A stretch of 64,000 bases of DNA from Gracilaria domingensis (GCA_022539475.1 VCMS01000158.1:59751-123750), one strand, 5' to 3'; numbered from the stretch's first letter, positions 43,456 to 54,269 are shown. The notes: generated by a model not told the origin, from the sequence alone. A program made the numbers and translations.

Positions 43456-43739
43456 CTTCAGAAGAACAAGTAGTAGTTGGATCGAAGTTGCCGCTGCGAT
43501 ACAGTGCAATCGAGCTAAACTGTGCTGTCCACCCCCACTGTCCAACCACACGGGCTATATCCAGCACCATGATTGCCACTGTTTCCCTCATCCATTTCCC
43601 GCCAAAACATCTACTGTACACCTTCGCACCTTCCACTATTTGAAAGCCACATCTCTGTCTCCTCTTTTGCGCTCACATAATCCCCAACCACCTCGCCTCG
43701 ACCGGAGATATTTTTCTCTTCCACCATAACCCCACTCGA

Positions 43740-44090
43740 TGGTTATAGCAAACCAGGAAGATATTGCCAGTGGAGGCATGCTAGGGACTAGTGATTGTAC
43801 TTAGAGTTGCTCACCCTCTGTCTCGACTGGGGGCATGTTCTTCTTCCGTCACATCCTTTGTGGGTTGTGACAAAAAAAGAATATGTCACCACTCGACACC
43901 GGATGGGTAACAATGATAGCACGTAGAGTAGTTCATCCTCCCTCTCAGCATCCACTGGGGATATATTGATGTTCTCTCACATCCTTGACCGGTTGTGATA
44001 CAAGAGAAATACATCTCCAATGGAGACGGAGAATATAGTCATGATAACACGTAAAGGTAACAATGTAATAAACAATAAATTTATGCTACT
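43740..44090. repeat. Diverged tandem duplication
   Basis: Two blocks of roughly 170 bp share, in order, TCACATCCTT, GGTTGTGA and a following AAGA/GAAATA...TCACC/TCTCC stretch (43,850 and 43,976). No gene is present. Confidence 0.4.
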
Positions 44091-44094
44091 ATCT

Positions 44095-44460
44095 CTAACC
44101 CACCTTTCGAAAACCAGCTATGACATGAGCTGGGTTACTCGAGCCAAAGATGGCAGATCCTGCAACTGAAATGTTTGCATCGGCCTTCACTACTCTTTTC
44201 ACAGTACTCAGTCCAATACCCCCATCCACCTGTATCCCTATTCTTGGGTACAACTCCCTTGCAGGTCGCACCTTATCAAGAACACCCTCCATAAACGCCT
44301 GTCCTCCAAACCCTGGCTCCACCGTCATCAACAATAACATGTCTACAACTCATTCCTTCATAAGTGCTTCTACGACCTTTATAGACGTATTCGGGCGCAA
44401 CCCAACTCCATCCTTTTCATTATGGCAATCCGAGTGAAGCTATAGAACCCGTTCACGTCA
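44095..44460 (-). pseudogene. Ribulose-phosphate 3-epimerase fragment
   Basis: The C-terminal half of a (beta/alpha)8 RPE is recognisable: VGLRPNTSIKVVEALM, then MLLLMTVEPGFGGQAFMEG, IGIQVDGGIGLSTVKR and VAGSAIFGSSNPAHVIAGF. The catalytic second Asp (in VDGGIG) and phosphate-binding GG and GS segments are kept, but an in-frame TGA occurs at about 44,354 and the N-terminal half is missing. RPE interconverts ribulose 5-phosphate and xylulose 5-phosphate in the Calvin and pentose phosphate cycles. This piece is probably a captured or processed gene remnant; an intact gene should exist elsewhere. Confidence 0.75.
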
Positions 44461-44812
44461 TTTATGAAGCCAAAATGGCTCCTTTCATCCTGTATTCAAG
44501 CTCCCCGTAACTCGTACTTTACAACTACTTTACAACTCAGGTTCGAAATCAGTTTCATTCATTGTACACTTTCTACTCTTCCACCTACTTTTCATAAAAC
44601 ATCATCACACTTTGTGGCTTGTCGTCTCATACAAGCCCTATCATTCATTCAGTACAATCACATATCATACATTTCGCTCACTTTCACAAAGTGAACCATG
44701 TTCCCGTTCTGCGCTTCCCAACCGTTTGTACTTAAGTATCACTCTTTACCCCAGCAGTTCTCCGCCCCATCTTCCATTTCTATCGTCACACAAAAACAAT
44801 CGAACACTTGCA

Positions 44813-45715
44813 ATGAACTCCGAGTCCGACATGCCTCCGGCTCCGCCTCCGAGTCCCAGATACTCTGACGTCCCTCAGGCCTCATCTCCCACCCGAAAGA
44901 CTCGGGCCGTTATTGTTGGAAGGGGACGTATAGGTACCATGCTGGCAAACGAAGAAGATACGGTCATTTCCGCACACGAATTCTGCAGCATGGCTGCTAC
45001 CTCTCATCTTTCTGATGTACCGATACTAGTTTGCGGAAGAACGAACACCCTGGAGACCGTAATTCAGGCTTGCTTTTATTCGCTCAGAGAGAATCTCGTT
45101 TTCTTCAAGAATGGAGACATCATACCATTGCTTTCGAAGCTCGGTGTGGACAAATGTTCAAAAGTTGTCCTATACGTTGGTGTCCCCTCAAGAAACGCAG
45201 CTCCGCAGGATGGTGTCACTCCTCAAAGTCCGGATGGTCTCACTGTCGCAACAGGAAAGTGGGCCTCCAACGTTGCAGACAGGTTTAGGTCTATGGGTCT
45301 CACTTGCGGGGTTGTCGACGAAGACACATTTCTCGTAAGCTATTATGAGAAGCTCGTGTGGCTATCATCGTTCAACATCGTCGGGGCCTCAAGAAGTTTC
45401 ATTCCTATGGACGTAGTCGCTACGGAGTGCAGTACGGTTGTGCTCACAATAATGAAAGAGCTGTTGAAGATAGTTTCGCTTAAGACAGGTACTACTTTCA
45501 ACCTGTAAGAGACCGTTGGGCGATTTCTTGCATATGGGAAAACTCTCGTTGGCTTTCCTACTTCTTTCTCCGACTTTCAGTTTAGAAACGCGTACTTCTA
45601 CGACCTTTCCCGCCAAGAAAGAAACATCGTAGGCCGTGACCCGGCTCCTTTTCATACGAACTACGTCAACGTTGTTAAGGAAAAGTTATCCCCCTCCCCA
45701 TTCCCCCAGCTTTGA
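44813..45715 (+). CDS. Ketopantoate reductase-like (ApbA/PanE-type) oxidoreductase, with in-frame stop or micro-intron
   Basis: ATG 44,813. After a Pro/Ser-rich N-terminus a Rossmann start AVIVGRGRIGTMLANEED follows, then ILVCGRTNTLETVI and VLYVGVPSRNAAP. The C-terminal helical domain contains KLVWLSSFNIVGASR and ATECSTVVLTIMKELLKIV. The motifs suggest an NAD(P)-binding ApbA/PanE-like protein, but the glycine motif is G-x-G-x2-G-x2-L, not classical, and the substrate is unknown. The frame meets TAA at 45,506-45,508, then continues in the same frame with convincing sequence (FLAYGKTLVGFPTSFSDFQF, RNAYFYDLSRQ) to 45,715. A 21-base GT...AG segment (45,489-45,509) spanning the stop would restore one frame of about 293 residues if spliced. 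Confidence 0.6.
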
Positions 45716-46341
45716 GGTTAGAACACATGACTTTTCGGTGTTGTAAACCTTTTAGAGATAGTCAAACATAAGAGTTGCTTTATCGAAATGACCTGTTCCT
45801 ATTACATTACTTATATTGTTCGTCCTTCTGTGGTTCAAATATGCCCCTTGAAATCCTACATCCTTTATCACTAATACCTGGCTAAGTTTTTGCTAGATGG
45901 AAAAGGGTCATTCCACATCATTAAAGTGCACGATACTACTAACAAAACAAGTACAAAATTGTGATATTTCTGAAGAACTAAGCCTTTGCAATACTTGGGT
46001 CACCCGTATAAAGTAAAGTAAACCTTTTATGGGCTTCAACCCTTAATGGAGGTTGTTTTACTCTTCTTGATTTCTAAGCTCATGTTGAAGATATTCATAG
46101 TTTTCTTTACCCACTTGAACCCGTACATATAATTTATGACTAAATCATCCTTTCTTTACTGCAAATCAATGCAACAGCTTCTCGTCGTAGTAACTTTTTA
46201 AAACAGTGCTACAATACCCGTATATGGTCGTTCTTAGACTATTTTTATACTACGAAACACCTTGTGAACATCAATCACATCCTTCTCATTCGTATACCCA
46301 CACCCATTTGCAAAACGAACCCTTTCGAAAGCTTTCAAAAC

Positions 46342-47214
46342 ATGTATAACTCAGAAGTTAGAGCCCAAGAAGTACCTCCTCAGCAGCTGGCTAACGAAAT
46401 ATTCGAAAATGGCTACGCCGTGATTAGTGATATTGACGGTACTCTGAAAAGAGCTGGGGAGAACATTCCGGCCGAAACAGTCAAATGCATGAAGTACATC
46501 AACGCACGCGTTGGTTTCGGAATTGCTACTGGGCGAGATATAGAGGATGCCGAGAGTTTCATGGAGCACCTGGGTGGCTACACTTTTGGCATCTCTGGAA
46601 ACCAAGGCGCACGGGTGAGATTATCCAATGGTACCGAAATTGATCAGGACCTTGACAGGGAAGGCTACGAAAGATGTGCAGCCGAACTTGAGAGACTTGT
46701 ACTCTCCTTAAATGAATCGCACGGACTTCACGAAGAGCGTCAACAAGCAGTTGTGAGCACTAGAAAAGACAGTGGACTCCCGAACTTCACGTACAATGGA
46801 CTGTCGAAGTGGAAAACAGAAGTTAACTCCGGTATTTCAAAAGTGTTGACATACTTTCCGAACCTGGTTGCGTACCCTCAGGATGAAAACTGTGACATAG
46901 GGGACATTCGTTTCACGAAAAACACTGGGGCGCTAGCCTTGGTTGAAAACGACCCCCAGTTCGACACACATTTAATCTTTGCTTTCGGGAATGCTTCCAA
47001 TGATGGCCCTCTTTATGAAATGGCAACCCTGGCAGTTCATGTGAAGGGAGACGACCATCCAGCAGGGGTAACATATCTTGTTGATGGGGTGGAGGACGTG
47101 CATGAGACCATCAGAAGGGTGGCAGAACTGTACGGGTACAGAAAATGCAAGTGTCAAAGGTTTAGAAATGCTCTTGGAATTTGTTTCAAGTGCTACGATG
47201 CCTGTAATACTTAG
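46342..47214 (+). CDS. HAD-superfamily phosphatase (trehalose-phosphatase/Cof-like)
   Basis: 290 residues from MYNSEVRAQE. HAD motif I is ISDIDGTL (nucleophile Asp 30 and acid/base Asp 32). Motif II is IATGRD, and motif IV is FAFGNASNDGPLYEMA, in the loop that binds Mg2+. The cap region holds GISGNQGARVRLSNG and DSGLPNFTYNGL. The layout is that of class IIB HAD enzymes, which remove phosphate from sugar phosphates. The substrate is not deducible. The C-terminus has an unusual Cys cluster (KCKCQRF, GICFKCYDAC) that could bind metal. It converges with a paralogue on the other strand, 59 bp away. Confidence 0.8.
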   Translation: MYNSEVRAQEVPPQQLANEIFENGYAVISDIDGTLKRAGENIPAETVKCMKYINARVGFGIATGRDIEDAESFMEHLGGYTFGISGNQGARVRLSNGTEIDQDLDREGYERCAAELERLVLSLNESHGLHEERQQAVVSTRKDSGLPNFTYNGLSKWKTEVNSGISKVLTYFPNLVAYPQDENCDIGDIRFTKNTGALALVENDPQFDTHLIFAFGNASNDGPLYEMATLAVHVKGDDHPAGVTYLVDGVEDVHETIRRVAELYGYRKCKCQRFRNALGICFKCYDACNT

Positions 47215-47273
47215 CTAGGATATGAGATCTTAGTAATAAAAGTGTCGTATATATCTCAATACCCTTTTATGAT

Positions 47274-48182
47274 TCATGATTCATGGTGGTTTTTATCGTG
47301 CTGCTTTTCCTCGTAGCCGTACAACAGAGCCACCAGCATAATTGTCGAATGTACATCCTCCACGCTTTCGAACAGGTTGTGTACTCCACCCGGGATACAA
47401 TCTTCTTTGACGTGAACGCCGTACACGCCTACCTCATGCAACGGCCCGTCGCTCAAAGCACTTCCGAACGTCACGACGTCATCCGTATCAATAAATCTCG
47501 GTTCATTATCCACAAGATTTGCTCCTCCGCTTCCTTTTGTGTATCGCTTGTCCACAATTTCGCAACTTTTATCGCCGGGATAGATAACAAACGCATCCAT
47601 CTTCTGCAACAGGTCCCCAATAGCAGAATCTACTTCTTCTCTGCACTGCCACAGTTTCTTGTACACGAAATTGGGAAGGCCACTATCACTTCTGGTCTCC
47701 ACGAACCCCTTCTCATCATCATTCACAATACCATGCCTCCTATTCAAATCCCTTGCCAGGAACAGTAGTCCGTCAACAGTGTGGTCAAGGGTGTGATCAT
47801 TGAATGCACCCTTAATTTCCCTCTCGTCAGAGAAACGCAGGAAAGCTCCATGATTCGCCGAGACACCAAACTTATAGTCTCCGAGTCCTTCCATTTTCCC
47901 CTCCACGTCGCCCACATCACCCCCTGTGACAAGTCCGAAACCAACACGTTCGTCAATGAACTTCATACACTTCACAACTTCTTCTGGAATTGACTCTCCT
48001 TCTCTTCTCAACGTTCCATCAACGGAACTTAATATACCGTAACCATTGGCATATATGAACTTAGACAAGGTATTGGGTGAAATTTCGGCCAAGTCTCTCT
48101 GTTCCTCTGCCATTTTTCCTGATACAGTTACCATACTGCCACAAGTACCGCATAGACAGCTGTATAGACTTCTCAGTTTCAT
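47274..48182 (-). CDS. HAD-superfamily paralogue with degenerate active site
   Basis: 302 residues, colinear with the preceding HAD protein (for example SIPEEVVKCMKFIDERVGFG against NIPAETVKCMKYINARVGFG). Motif I reads LSSVDGTL: the nucleophile Asp is Ser and only the second Asp remains. Motif II has VTGGD for ATGRD, and motif IV has FGSALSDGPLHE for FGNASNDGPLYE. It lacks the C-terminal Cys cluster and instead has a short leader with Cys residues (SLYSCLCGTCGSM). It is predicted to have no phosphatase activity by the usual mechanism but keeps an open frame, which suggests a binding or regulatory role. Confidence 0.75.
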   Translation of the reverse strand: MKLRSLYSCLCGTCGSMVTVSGKMAEEQRDLAEISPNTLSKFIYANGYGILSSVDGTLRREGESIPEEVVKCMKFIDERVGFGLVTGGDVGDVEGKMEGLGDYKFGVSANHGAFLRFSDEREIKGAFNDHTLDHTVDGLLFLARDLNRRHGIVNDDEKGFVETRSDSGLPNFVYKKLWQCREEVDSAIGDLLQKMDAFVIYPGDKSCEIVDKRYTKGSGGANLVDNEPRFIDTDDVVTFGSALSDGPLHEVGVYGVHVKEDCIPGGVHNLFESVEDVHSTIMLVALLYGYEEKQHDKNHHES

Positions 48183-48222
48183 ACTTTTCTTAAAAGCAAC
48201 CTTAAGTGCAGTTTCAGAAATG

Positions 48223-49722
48223 TTAGGACGCTACATGTTCAATTGCGAATTGCACAGTCCCAATCAGTTGGCTCTCCTTCAACACTTCTGTCACTTCTGC
48301 AGGATCCACGTCTGCCGGCGTCACCCCCTCAACATCTTCAATTAGAATGGCGACCACACTAACTATAGAGTGTATCTTGTCTGCAAACATCATCCTTCGC
48401 ATGGTACTCGTCGACTCATTGAGGTACGAAGCAACACATAACAATTCCTTCATCCCAATGGGCCTCCCATCTCTTCGTATCAGCAGATTGCAACGCCAAA
48501 ACCTGGCTAATCGCTTCCACTTCTGTGCACCAGTCGCTGCCAAATATTGTATAGCTTTCAGACGATGCAAACCATCTACAATGAAGCACTTCTTCCTTAG
48601 GCGTCCCTTGTCAGCATCCCTCTCTCCCGTAGTAGCATCTTGTAAGGCCACCACTGGAGAACCCATCGACTGCAATATCCCCCGCTCCTCCATACTCTTC
48701 ACAAGGGCTTCAACGTGGCGTTTACTTACTCCACGGAGTAAATTGGGCGGAGTGTCCACCAGAGTGATGTTAACAGTAACAACAACCATCCGGTAGTGAT
48801 TGAGGTTCACCTTTGGGACCTTCTGACGAATTCGTCTGTACGTCTTGCTCCGAGTAGGTGTCCCTTGTGTTCCAGACCGCTCGCCAGAAACACTTGAACG
48901 TGCCATTCTTGCGGACAGAAACAAAACGTCATCGTCCTGCTGCTCCGCAGTTTCTGGTGCAGTTTGGGGTACAGATGGACCAGCTCCTTGTGTGGATTGC
49001 GCATCCGCGTCTGGAAGGGGACCTTTCATGATCTCATCTTCCTCCTCTTGCATAGCCGTCCCCTGCTGAACCGTCTGTTTCGACGCAGAAGATCCCCTTG
49101 TGTCGACGGTCTGATTCATTGCAGCAGATGCCCTTTTCGACGCAGTGGGCTCCGTAGCGGAGATAGACTTTGTTTGACCTGTCCGCTTCGTAGCTGGGGA
49201 TGATATTGTCTCCTTAGTCCGCTTCGCAACAGACGATGGACCGGCCCGCGGAGGTGCTACTGATGCGCTACCTCTCGGTGTTGATGAACTTCGAATTGGC
49301 TCCGTGCGGCTTGTCGGCGTCATCGCTTCACTCATAGCGCTCACCGTTCGTCGCTTGGAGGCCGGAATGCTGGCTGCCACCGGTTCCATCATTTTCTCAT
49401 CCCAAGGAGCGGCCGTCCGGAGATCCTGGATATATTGTGGAAGATCCAGGCCCTCCGCCCGGTAAGGGTAGAACGTCTGACCGCTTCGACTGATGAGAAT
49501 ATTATGAACCACCACAAGACCTGTGTCCAATTGCTTCCCGTGCAACTCGCGGCGTAGAACACTTCCAATTCCATGCAATAACGCTTCCCCGACTATCACC
49601 TTTCCTTCATCCTCAATATCCATCTGCAGCGAAACCCGCATTCCACCTTGCAATAATCGAGTGCTCCGCTGAGTGCGAGGAGTAACGCTTTGCGTACGCT
49701 TTCGAACACGAGTTGGCTTCAT
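48223..49722 (-). CDS. ParB/Srx-fold domain protein
   Basis: 499 residues. Residues about 1-110 contain a possible small folded domain (VGEALLHGIGSVLRRELHGKQ). Residues 110-290 are Ser/Thr/Ala-rich with repeated short motifs (AKRT, ASKR, AAMNQT) and likely disordered. From about residue 300 there is a ParB-like fold: GVSKRHVEALVKSMEERGIL, SPVVAL, and CFIVDGLHRLKAIQYLA, the D-G-x-H-R-x2-A signature of ParB/Srx nucleotide-binding domains. A helical region follows. ParB folds occur in DNA partition proteins, nucleases and sulfiredoxin; the Cys of sulfiredoxin is not present. In a eukaryotic chromosome such a gene often points to mobile or viral ancestry. It is separated by 40 bp from the HAD paralogue on the same strand. 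Confidence 0.65.
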   Translation of the reverse strand: MKPTRVRKRTQSVTPRTQRSTRLLQGGMRVSLQMDIEDEGKVIVGEALLHGIGSVLRRELHGKQLDTGLVVVHNILISRSGQTFYPYRAEGLDLPQYIQDLRTAAPWDEKMMEPVAASIPASKRRTVSAMSEAMTPTSRTEPIRSSSTPRGSASVAPPRAGPSSVAKRTKETISSPATKRTGQTKSISATEPTASKRASAAMNQTVDTRGSSASKQTVQQGTAMQEEEDEIMKGPLPDADAQSTQGAGPSVPQTAPETAEQQDDDVLFLSARMARSSVSGERSGTQGTPTRSKTYRRIRQKVPKVNLNHYRMVVVTVNITLVDTPPNLLRGVSKRHVEALVKSMEERGILQSMGSPVVALQDATTGERDADKGRLRKKCFIVDGLHRLKAIQYLAATGAQKWKRLARFWRCNLLIRRDGRPIGMKELLCVASYLNESTSTMRRMMFADKIHSIVSVVAILIEDVEGVTPADVDPAEVTEVLKESQLIGTVQFAIEHVAS

Positions 49723-50084
49723 GTTGAACAGCTATTGCAGTGAAAGGTGTATATCAACAATACGCTCGCTCTGGACGATACAAGAACGGATGCGAGCCTT
49801 TTAAATGGCGACTTACGCTGGGCACCCCCGCTTTCGGCAGCTCCTCCCAGCGCACTGCCAGTCTCGTCCGTGTCCTGTCCGTGGCCGCTCGCACGCTGAT
49901 TGTACGCTTTAGAGTCGTGGAGTTCACGCAATGATGACTCACGTGAGCAATGGTCGCGCTGTCTAATCGTGATCTTCAAATGCTTTGCATAGTAGTCAAG
50001 AGTACACTCATTCACTTCCATGTAGAGCCTACTCCCGCAAATACACGTGGACAGCGGCGCCAACGTACCGGCGGCCGGGTGTAC

Positions 50085-50527
50085 CGAAATCACTGCGGGG
50101 CGGCGTGTTTTGGGAGATCCCGGGAAGGCGCCGGAATGTGGCCAGAACGTGCCCGCGGGCGGGAGGGGTCGGTCGTGTTAGGGTACCTACCCTAACACGA
50201 CCGGACCCCCCCGCCCGCGGGCATAAAATCGCACATTTTTCAAAAAATCGTCCAAAACGTGCCCGCGGGCGGGGGGTCCGGTCGTGTTAGGGTAGCTACC
50301 CTAACACGACCGACCCCCCCCGCCCGCGGGCATAAAATCGCACCTTTTTCAAAAAATCGTCCAAAACGTGCCCGCGGGCGGGGGGGTCCGGTCGTGTTAG
50401 GGTAGCTACCCTAACACGACCGACCCCCCCCCCCCCCCCCCCGCCCGCGGGCACGTTCTGGCCACATTCTGGCACCCTCCGGAGACCTTCGAAAGCACTC
50501 CTCCCGGCTCTTCCGGCAGTGATTTCG
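50085..50527. repeat. GC-rich foldback element with three nested palindromes
   Basis: Outer arms start CGAAATCACTGC (50,085) and end with its reverse complement (50,527). Both continue inwards with GAATGTGGCCAGAACGTG. Between them lie three tandem units of about 118 bp. Each is a near-perfect palindrome, GTGCCCGCGGGCGGG...TCGTGTTAGGGTAG/CTACCCTAACACGA...CCCGCCCGCGGGC, joined by an AT-containing spacer (ATAAAATCGCAC, TTTTTCAAAAAATCGTCC). C and G runs vary from 5 to about 18 bases between units. It carries no gene and overlaps the end of the transposase remnant. Confidence 0.9.
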
Positions 50528-53449
50528 CTGCACACGCCGTGCACATATATCAAACTAGAGAAAACTAGCGCTTCACACCCACTTGATCCGCGACTTTTGG
50601 CACAATACGCGACCTTTGCAATAGCTCCGAATCGCGACGTGGCCGACATCAGAGCGACTACCTGGGCAACCCAAGTCTCTGAATCTTCTCCGCTTACCAA
50701 TACAGTGGAAAACCTTGGCTTTCTACTGGGACCAAATGCTGGAGAAGCGAAGACATGTTGGATGATGGGGTATTTGGGTCGTCCCAGCTTAAGTGCCTTA
50801 GAAGACGAATCGAAGTGTTCAAGAGTCGGAACGAAACCGCCTCTCACGAGGGCCGAATTCACCAGAGTTATCCTTGTCTTTTCTGGGAAGTATGTAATAG
50901 AGTGCTCATCCAGTGTTTCTTTCACGAGACTGAGGAAAGAAGGAAGGGCCTGTTCACCAATTTGATCAAGAATCGACCTTGTGTCCCTACTTGAGAACAT
51001 CTCTCTAACAGCAGTCCATGTTTTTGAACTGGACATACTTGAAACACAATGTTGAAGAGCTCGTAAAGTGAAAGAACGCCCTCTCATTGCAAACTGAGGA
51101 AGCTGTGTGGAAGTTCCTGGTAAACCTGGATTACGCTGGTAAGGGGTATTGCCATTCCATTGCTTTCTAACTATGTCCGTGCTCAATGGAGCGAATAGTC
51201 TCCTCCACAGCCGTTGCTGTTCTTCTGGACGTCTTTTTGTAGTGTCTTTTAAATAGCAGGTGTGCATGTTCGTATATGCCTGCGTCGTAGTACTTGATAC
51301 TTCCCAGACGGCGAATATCGTCCACGAGATGATCGAGAAGATGAAACTTCAGAGTTCCCAGTCTGGAGGGATGAAAATCCGCCAGAGTCTTTGTTGCGGA
51401 ACGCTTGAAGGCTTCAATCTCCGAACTAAGACACAGGAGAGAGCTTTCAGTCCAATACGGGTCACGATTGTATCTGAATAAGGTCGAGAGCAAGTCCGAG
51501 TACTGAGAGAAAACGGTTGTGATTGGGGCAACGTCCTGTTCTCCACAGCATATGTCAAAGAATGCTCCTATGAAGGGAAAGACCATGTCAAGTGCTTTGT
51601 AGTTTTTGGCCTCCAGCATTCCATGGAGACCGTCTTTCGTGAAGATACCATTCAAAGATTTGCCTTTCTCCTGCGTGGAGAAATCGATATGTAAACCTTT
51701 GGCAGGAGAATCGCGTTCTATGGCAGCTAGAATTGCGTTTGCATGGTTGAGGAGTTGGGTGCGTATCGTTCGAAATGAACGCGATGCAGATGTTCCTATT
51801 GTGGTGCACAGGGTGTCTGACTGCAGTCTCTCGATTGTGGCCGTTTTTATCAACTTTGAGATGCCGAGATGCAAGTTGTGTAACGGTTCGAATGAGAACA
51901 GACTGTATGGAGACAATTCCGGGATCATTCCAAGGCTTACGGAAGTTTCGAGGAACGAAGGAATGAGAGATATGGAATTTGAACGCATCAGAGTATCCGC
52001 TTGAGATCTCCTCTCCCTCGCACGACGTGGACGTCTTTCCGCCTCGTCTTTTTGTGCATGTTGCAAGATAGCTGTGTATGTCTTTCGGATGCGTTTCGTG
52101 TGCTTTTGAGAACGTCCGTTGAATGAGGTGGGAATAGGACTGCATAAAGATGAGCGAGGGGCTTTGCATCTATGACACGGGCTTTCCGTTTTGGTGCCAT
52201 GAAGAATGGACAGAATGTCCTTAGCCTCAGGAATATCCGCACAATAACTTGCAAGCAGAGGATGGCACACTCGACTTAGTTTGTCTTCGCCGATGAACTG
52301 AAAACCTTTCGGCGTGAGATCTAGAATGGGCTCCAGGACTTGACGAAGAGATTCTTGAAGGATTTGCATCCTGGACTCGCGTAGAGACTTGCTAGAAACA
52401 AATGGCATTGCGTCTGCTTCAGATGCGGAAACCTCGATCAGTGTGGTAGGGAAGTATGCCACTACTGTGAGGTCATCACGGATACACTTACGGCGAAGCT
52501 GGTCGGAGAAGTTGAGAAATATGAGGTGAAGAGGATAGGCGGTAACCGATGTTTGCTTTAGAGTTGTTGAAGACTTATCGGTGTATACCTGCAGAAGACC
52601 TACGAAAGATTCACTGTAACTTATTTCTTGGGAGTACCACACTATTCTACTATCCAAAGAGCCCATGACCATTTCCTTAAGTTTTGAGGTGGCGTCTCTT
52701 GCGAGAGAGCCGGACATGGGGTGAGATATTTTCGTGGAGTGGGTCTGAGGTATAGGGTGGAAGAATGTGTTTTCGTTGTTAGCCAACTGGAGCTGTTTCA
52801 CAAGTGTCTGAACGGGGTCTCTCGTGTAGAGGGTGGCGCTGAACTTACATCCTTCTGGCGAGACAGTTCTGCGATTGAAACCGTCCTTTGAGGCGTATCG
52901 TTCGAAAATGGCCTTCTTCAGTTCTGTACAGCGCTTGGAACTTGTTATGGTCTCGTTGAATCGCTTTTGCGAGAATCGCGGGTCCTGAAGTAGCCCAATT
53001 AGCTCGTCAGCCTCACGATGACCAAGGTTGGAAGCTACTGAAGCCAGACAAACCGTGAGATAATCCATATGCAAATCACCGAGGGCCTCCTCAGAAGGCA
53101 CTGGGCGGGAACTGCTTCCGTGTTCTCGCTCTAATGACGCGGGAGCCGGGGAAGGAGAAACACAATGCGAAGTGTCCGGAATGGGAGGGGCGCACGGAGT
53201 GGGGTCGACGATGTCCTCGGACACTGGAGGCTCGGGAAGGCGACAAGGGGCAGTGACCGTTTCGGAAGATGCGGGCGCGGGTGCGGAAAGCTTGAGACGC
53301 TTGCTTCTCCGAATGGGCCGGCTATTGTCGTCTTCCAGCGCTGCTTTCAGACGAAACGGGCAATGGTTGACATGCTGTTGAAGGGATAAGACTCCTCGGC
53401 GAGTAACGAAGGGGCACCCACGCTTCTTATGTGTACAGTAGTAGACCAT
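50528..53449 (-). pseudogene. Plavaka/CACTA-like transposase, apparently frameshifted
   Basis: From ATG 53,449 a zinc-finger-like N-terminus (YYCTHKKRGCPFVTRRG, then LQQHVNHCPF) and a disordered linker precede the catalytic region: YPLHLIFLNFSDQLRRKCIRD, VVAYFPTT, CHPLLASYCADIPEAKDI, SPCHRCKA and FSFEPLHNLHLGISKLI. FHPSRLGTLKFHLLDHLVDD and a helix AGIYEHAHLLFKRHYKKTSR follow. This order is that of Plavaka-type transposases of the CACTA superfamily. The frame stops at 51,167. Protein-like sequence continues in another frame (RKQWNGNTPYQRNPGLP, about 51,170 to 50,530), so the gene has a frameshift, or less likely an intron, at the join. The matching inverted repeats were not found. Confidence 0.65.
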
Positions 53450-53812
53450 GGGAAGAAGAACTGAACGAGAAACGACGACAAAGACTGCAAGGGAAGGGCG
53501 TCCGAAGGGTGAAGGAGGTCGAGCGACAGTCAATATCGACGTCTTGCTCAGAACGGAGAATATATTTTGAGTTTAAATCACGTGCTTTCGTTCAAAAAGG
53601 AACGTAGGTACACGTCGACCTCAACACAAGGGTGTACTTCTCGTATTATCTACCACTGGTTATAAACCTGTGGTTTCCCAACGTTGTACGCTGTACACTT
53701 GTCCAATCTCGCACAGAAAAATAAATCTCTTCCCTTCGCCGCCGCCGCCGCGCCTCCGACGTCCGAACTTCCGTTACCGTCGTGAGCCATGCCATCGATA
53801 TCATCGCGTTAT

Positions 53813-53894
53813 ACTCCGCTCCGTCTTACTTTTTCCCGCCCTCCACTTTATGGAGGCTCCATAAAGTAGAGGGCGGAAGAAAGTAGGACGGAGT
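53813..53894. repeat. Inverted repeat hairpin
   Basis: Arms ACTCCG...TCTTACTTT and CCGCCCTC...ACTTTATGGAG are mirrored by CTCCATAAAGT...GAGGGCGG and AAAGTAGGACGGAGT. Arms are about 38 bases with a few mismatches and almost no loop. Confidence 0.85.
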
Positions 53895-54145
53895 CATCCG
53901 TATCTCAGGGATGTTTTCCGTGCAGTCTTTTCGTACGTTCTCCCATATCCTTCCACGTATCTTTGCTCTAAACTAACCAATCCTCACCGCGTTTCTTCGC
54001 GCTCTGCGACATGGAAACGGCAGGAAATAAGCTAATCACCCTCAACTTCTTCTATTTGTTCAAGATATAGAAAGAGTTGAAGGGTGAAAACGGGAACCCG
54101 GTAACCCAAACCGACGACTGTAAGTACGCGACCAATAGTTCATTT

Positions 54146-54231
54146 CGTTGCGCCATAGGCTCTAGCTTCGCGTCTTGCGCTGCTTTTCAAAAGTAGCGCA
54201 AGACTCGAGAAGCTAAAGCCTATGGCGCAAC
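54146..54231. repeat. Inverted repeat hairpin
   Basis: TTGCGCCATAGGCT...AGCTTC...TCTTGCGCT is mirrored by AGCGCAAGA...GAAGCT...AGCCTATGGCGCAA around a TTTTCAAAAG centre; about 40-base arms with small mismatches. Confidence 0.85.
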
Positions 54232-54269
54232 AAACCAAGTTGGTTTCTCGGCGATCTTGGATCTCTGCC

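Noticed and set aside
50178-50430. TTAGGG/CCCTAA motifs read as an interstitial telomere
   Set aside because: The motif occurs only once per palindrome arm, not in tandem; it is part of the foldback units.
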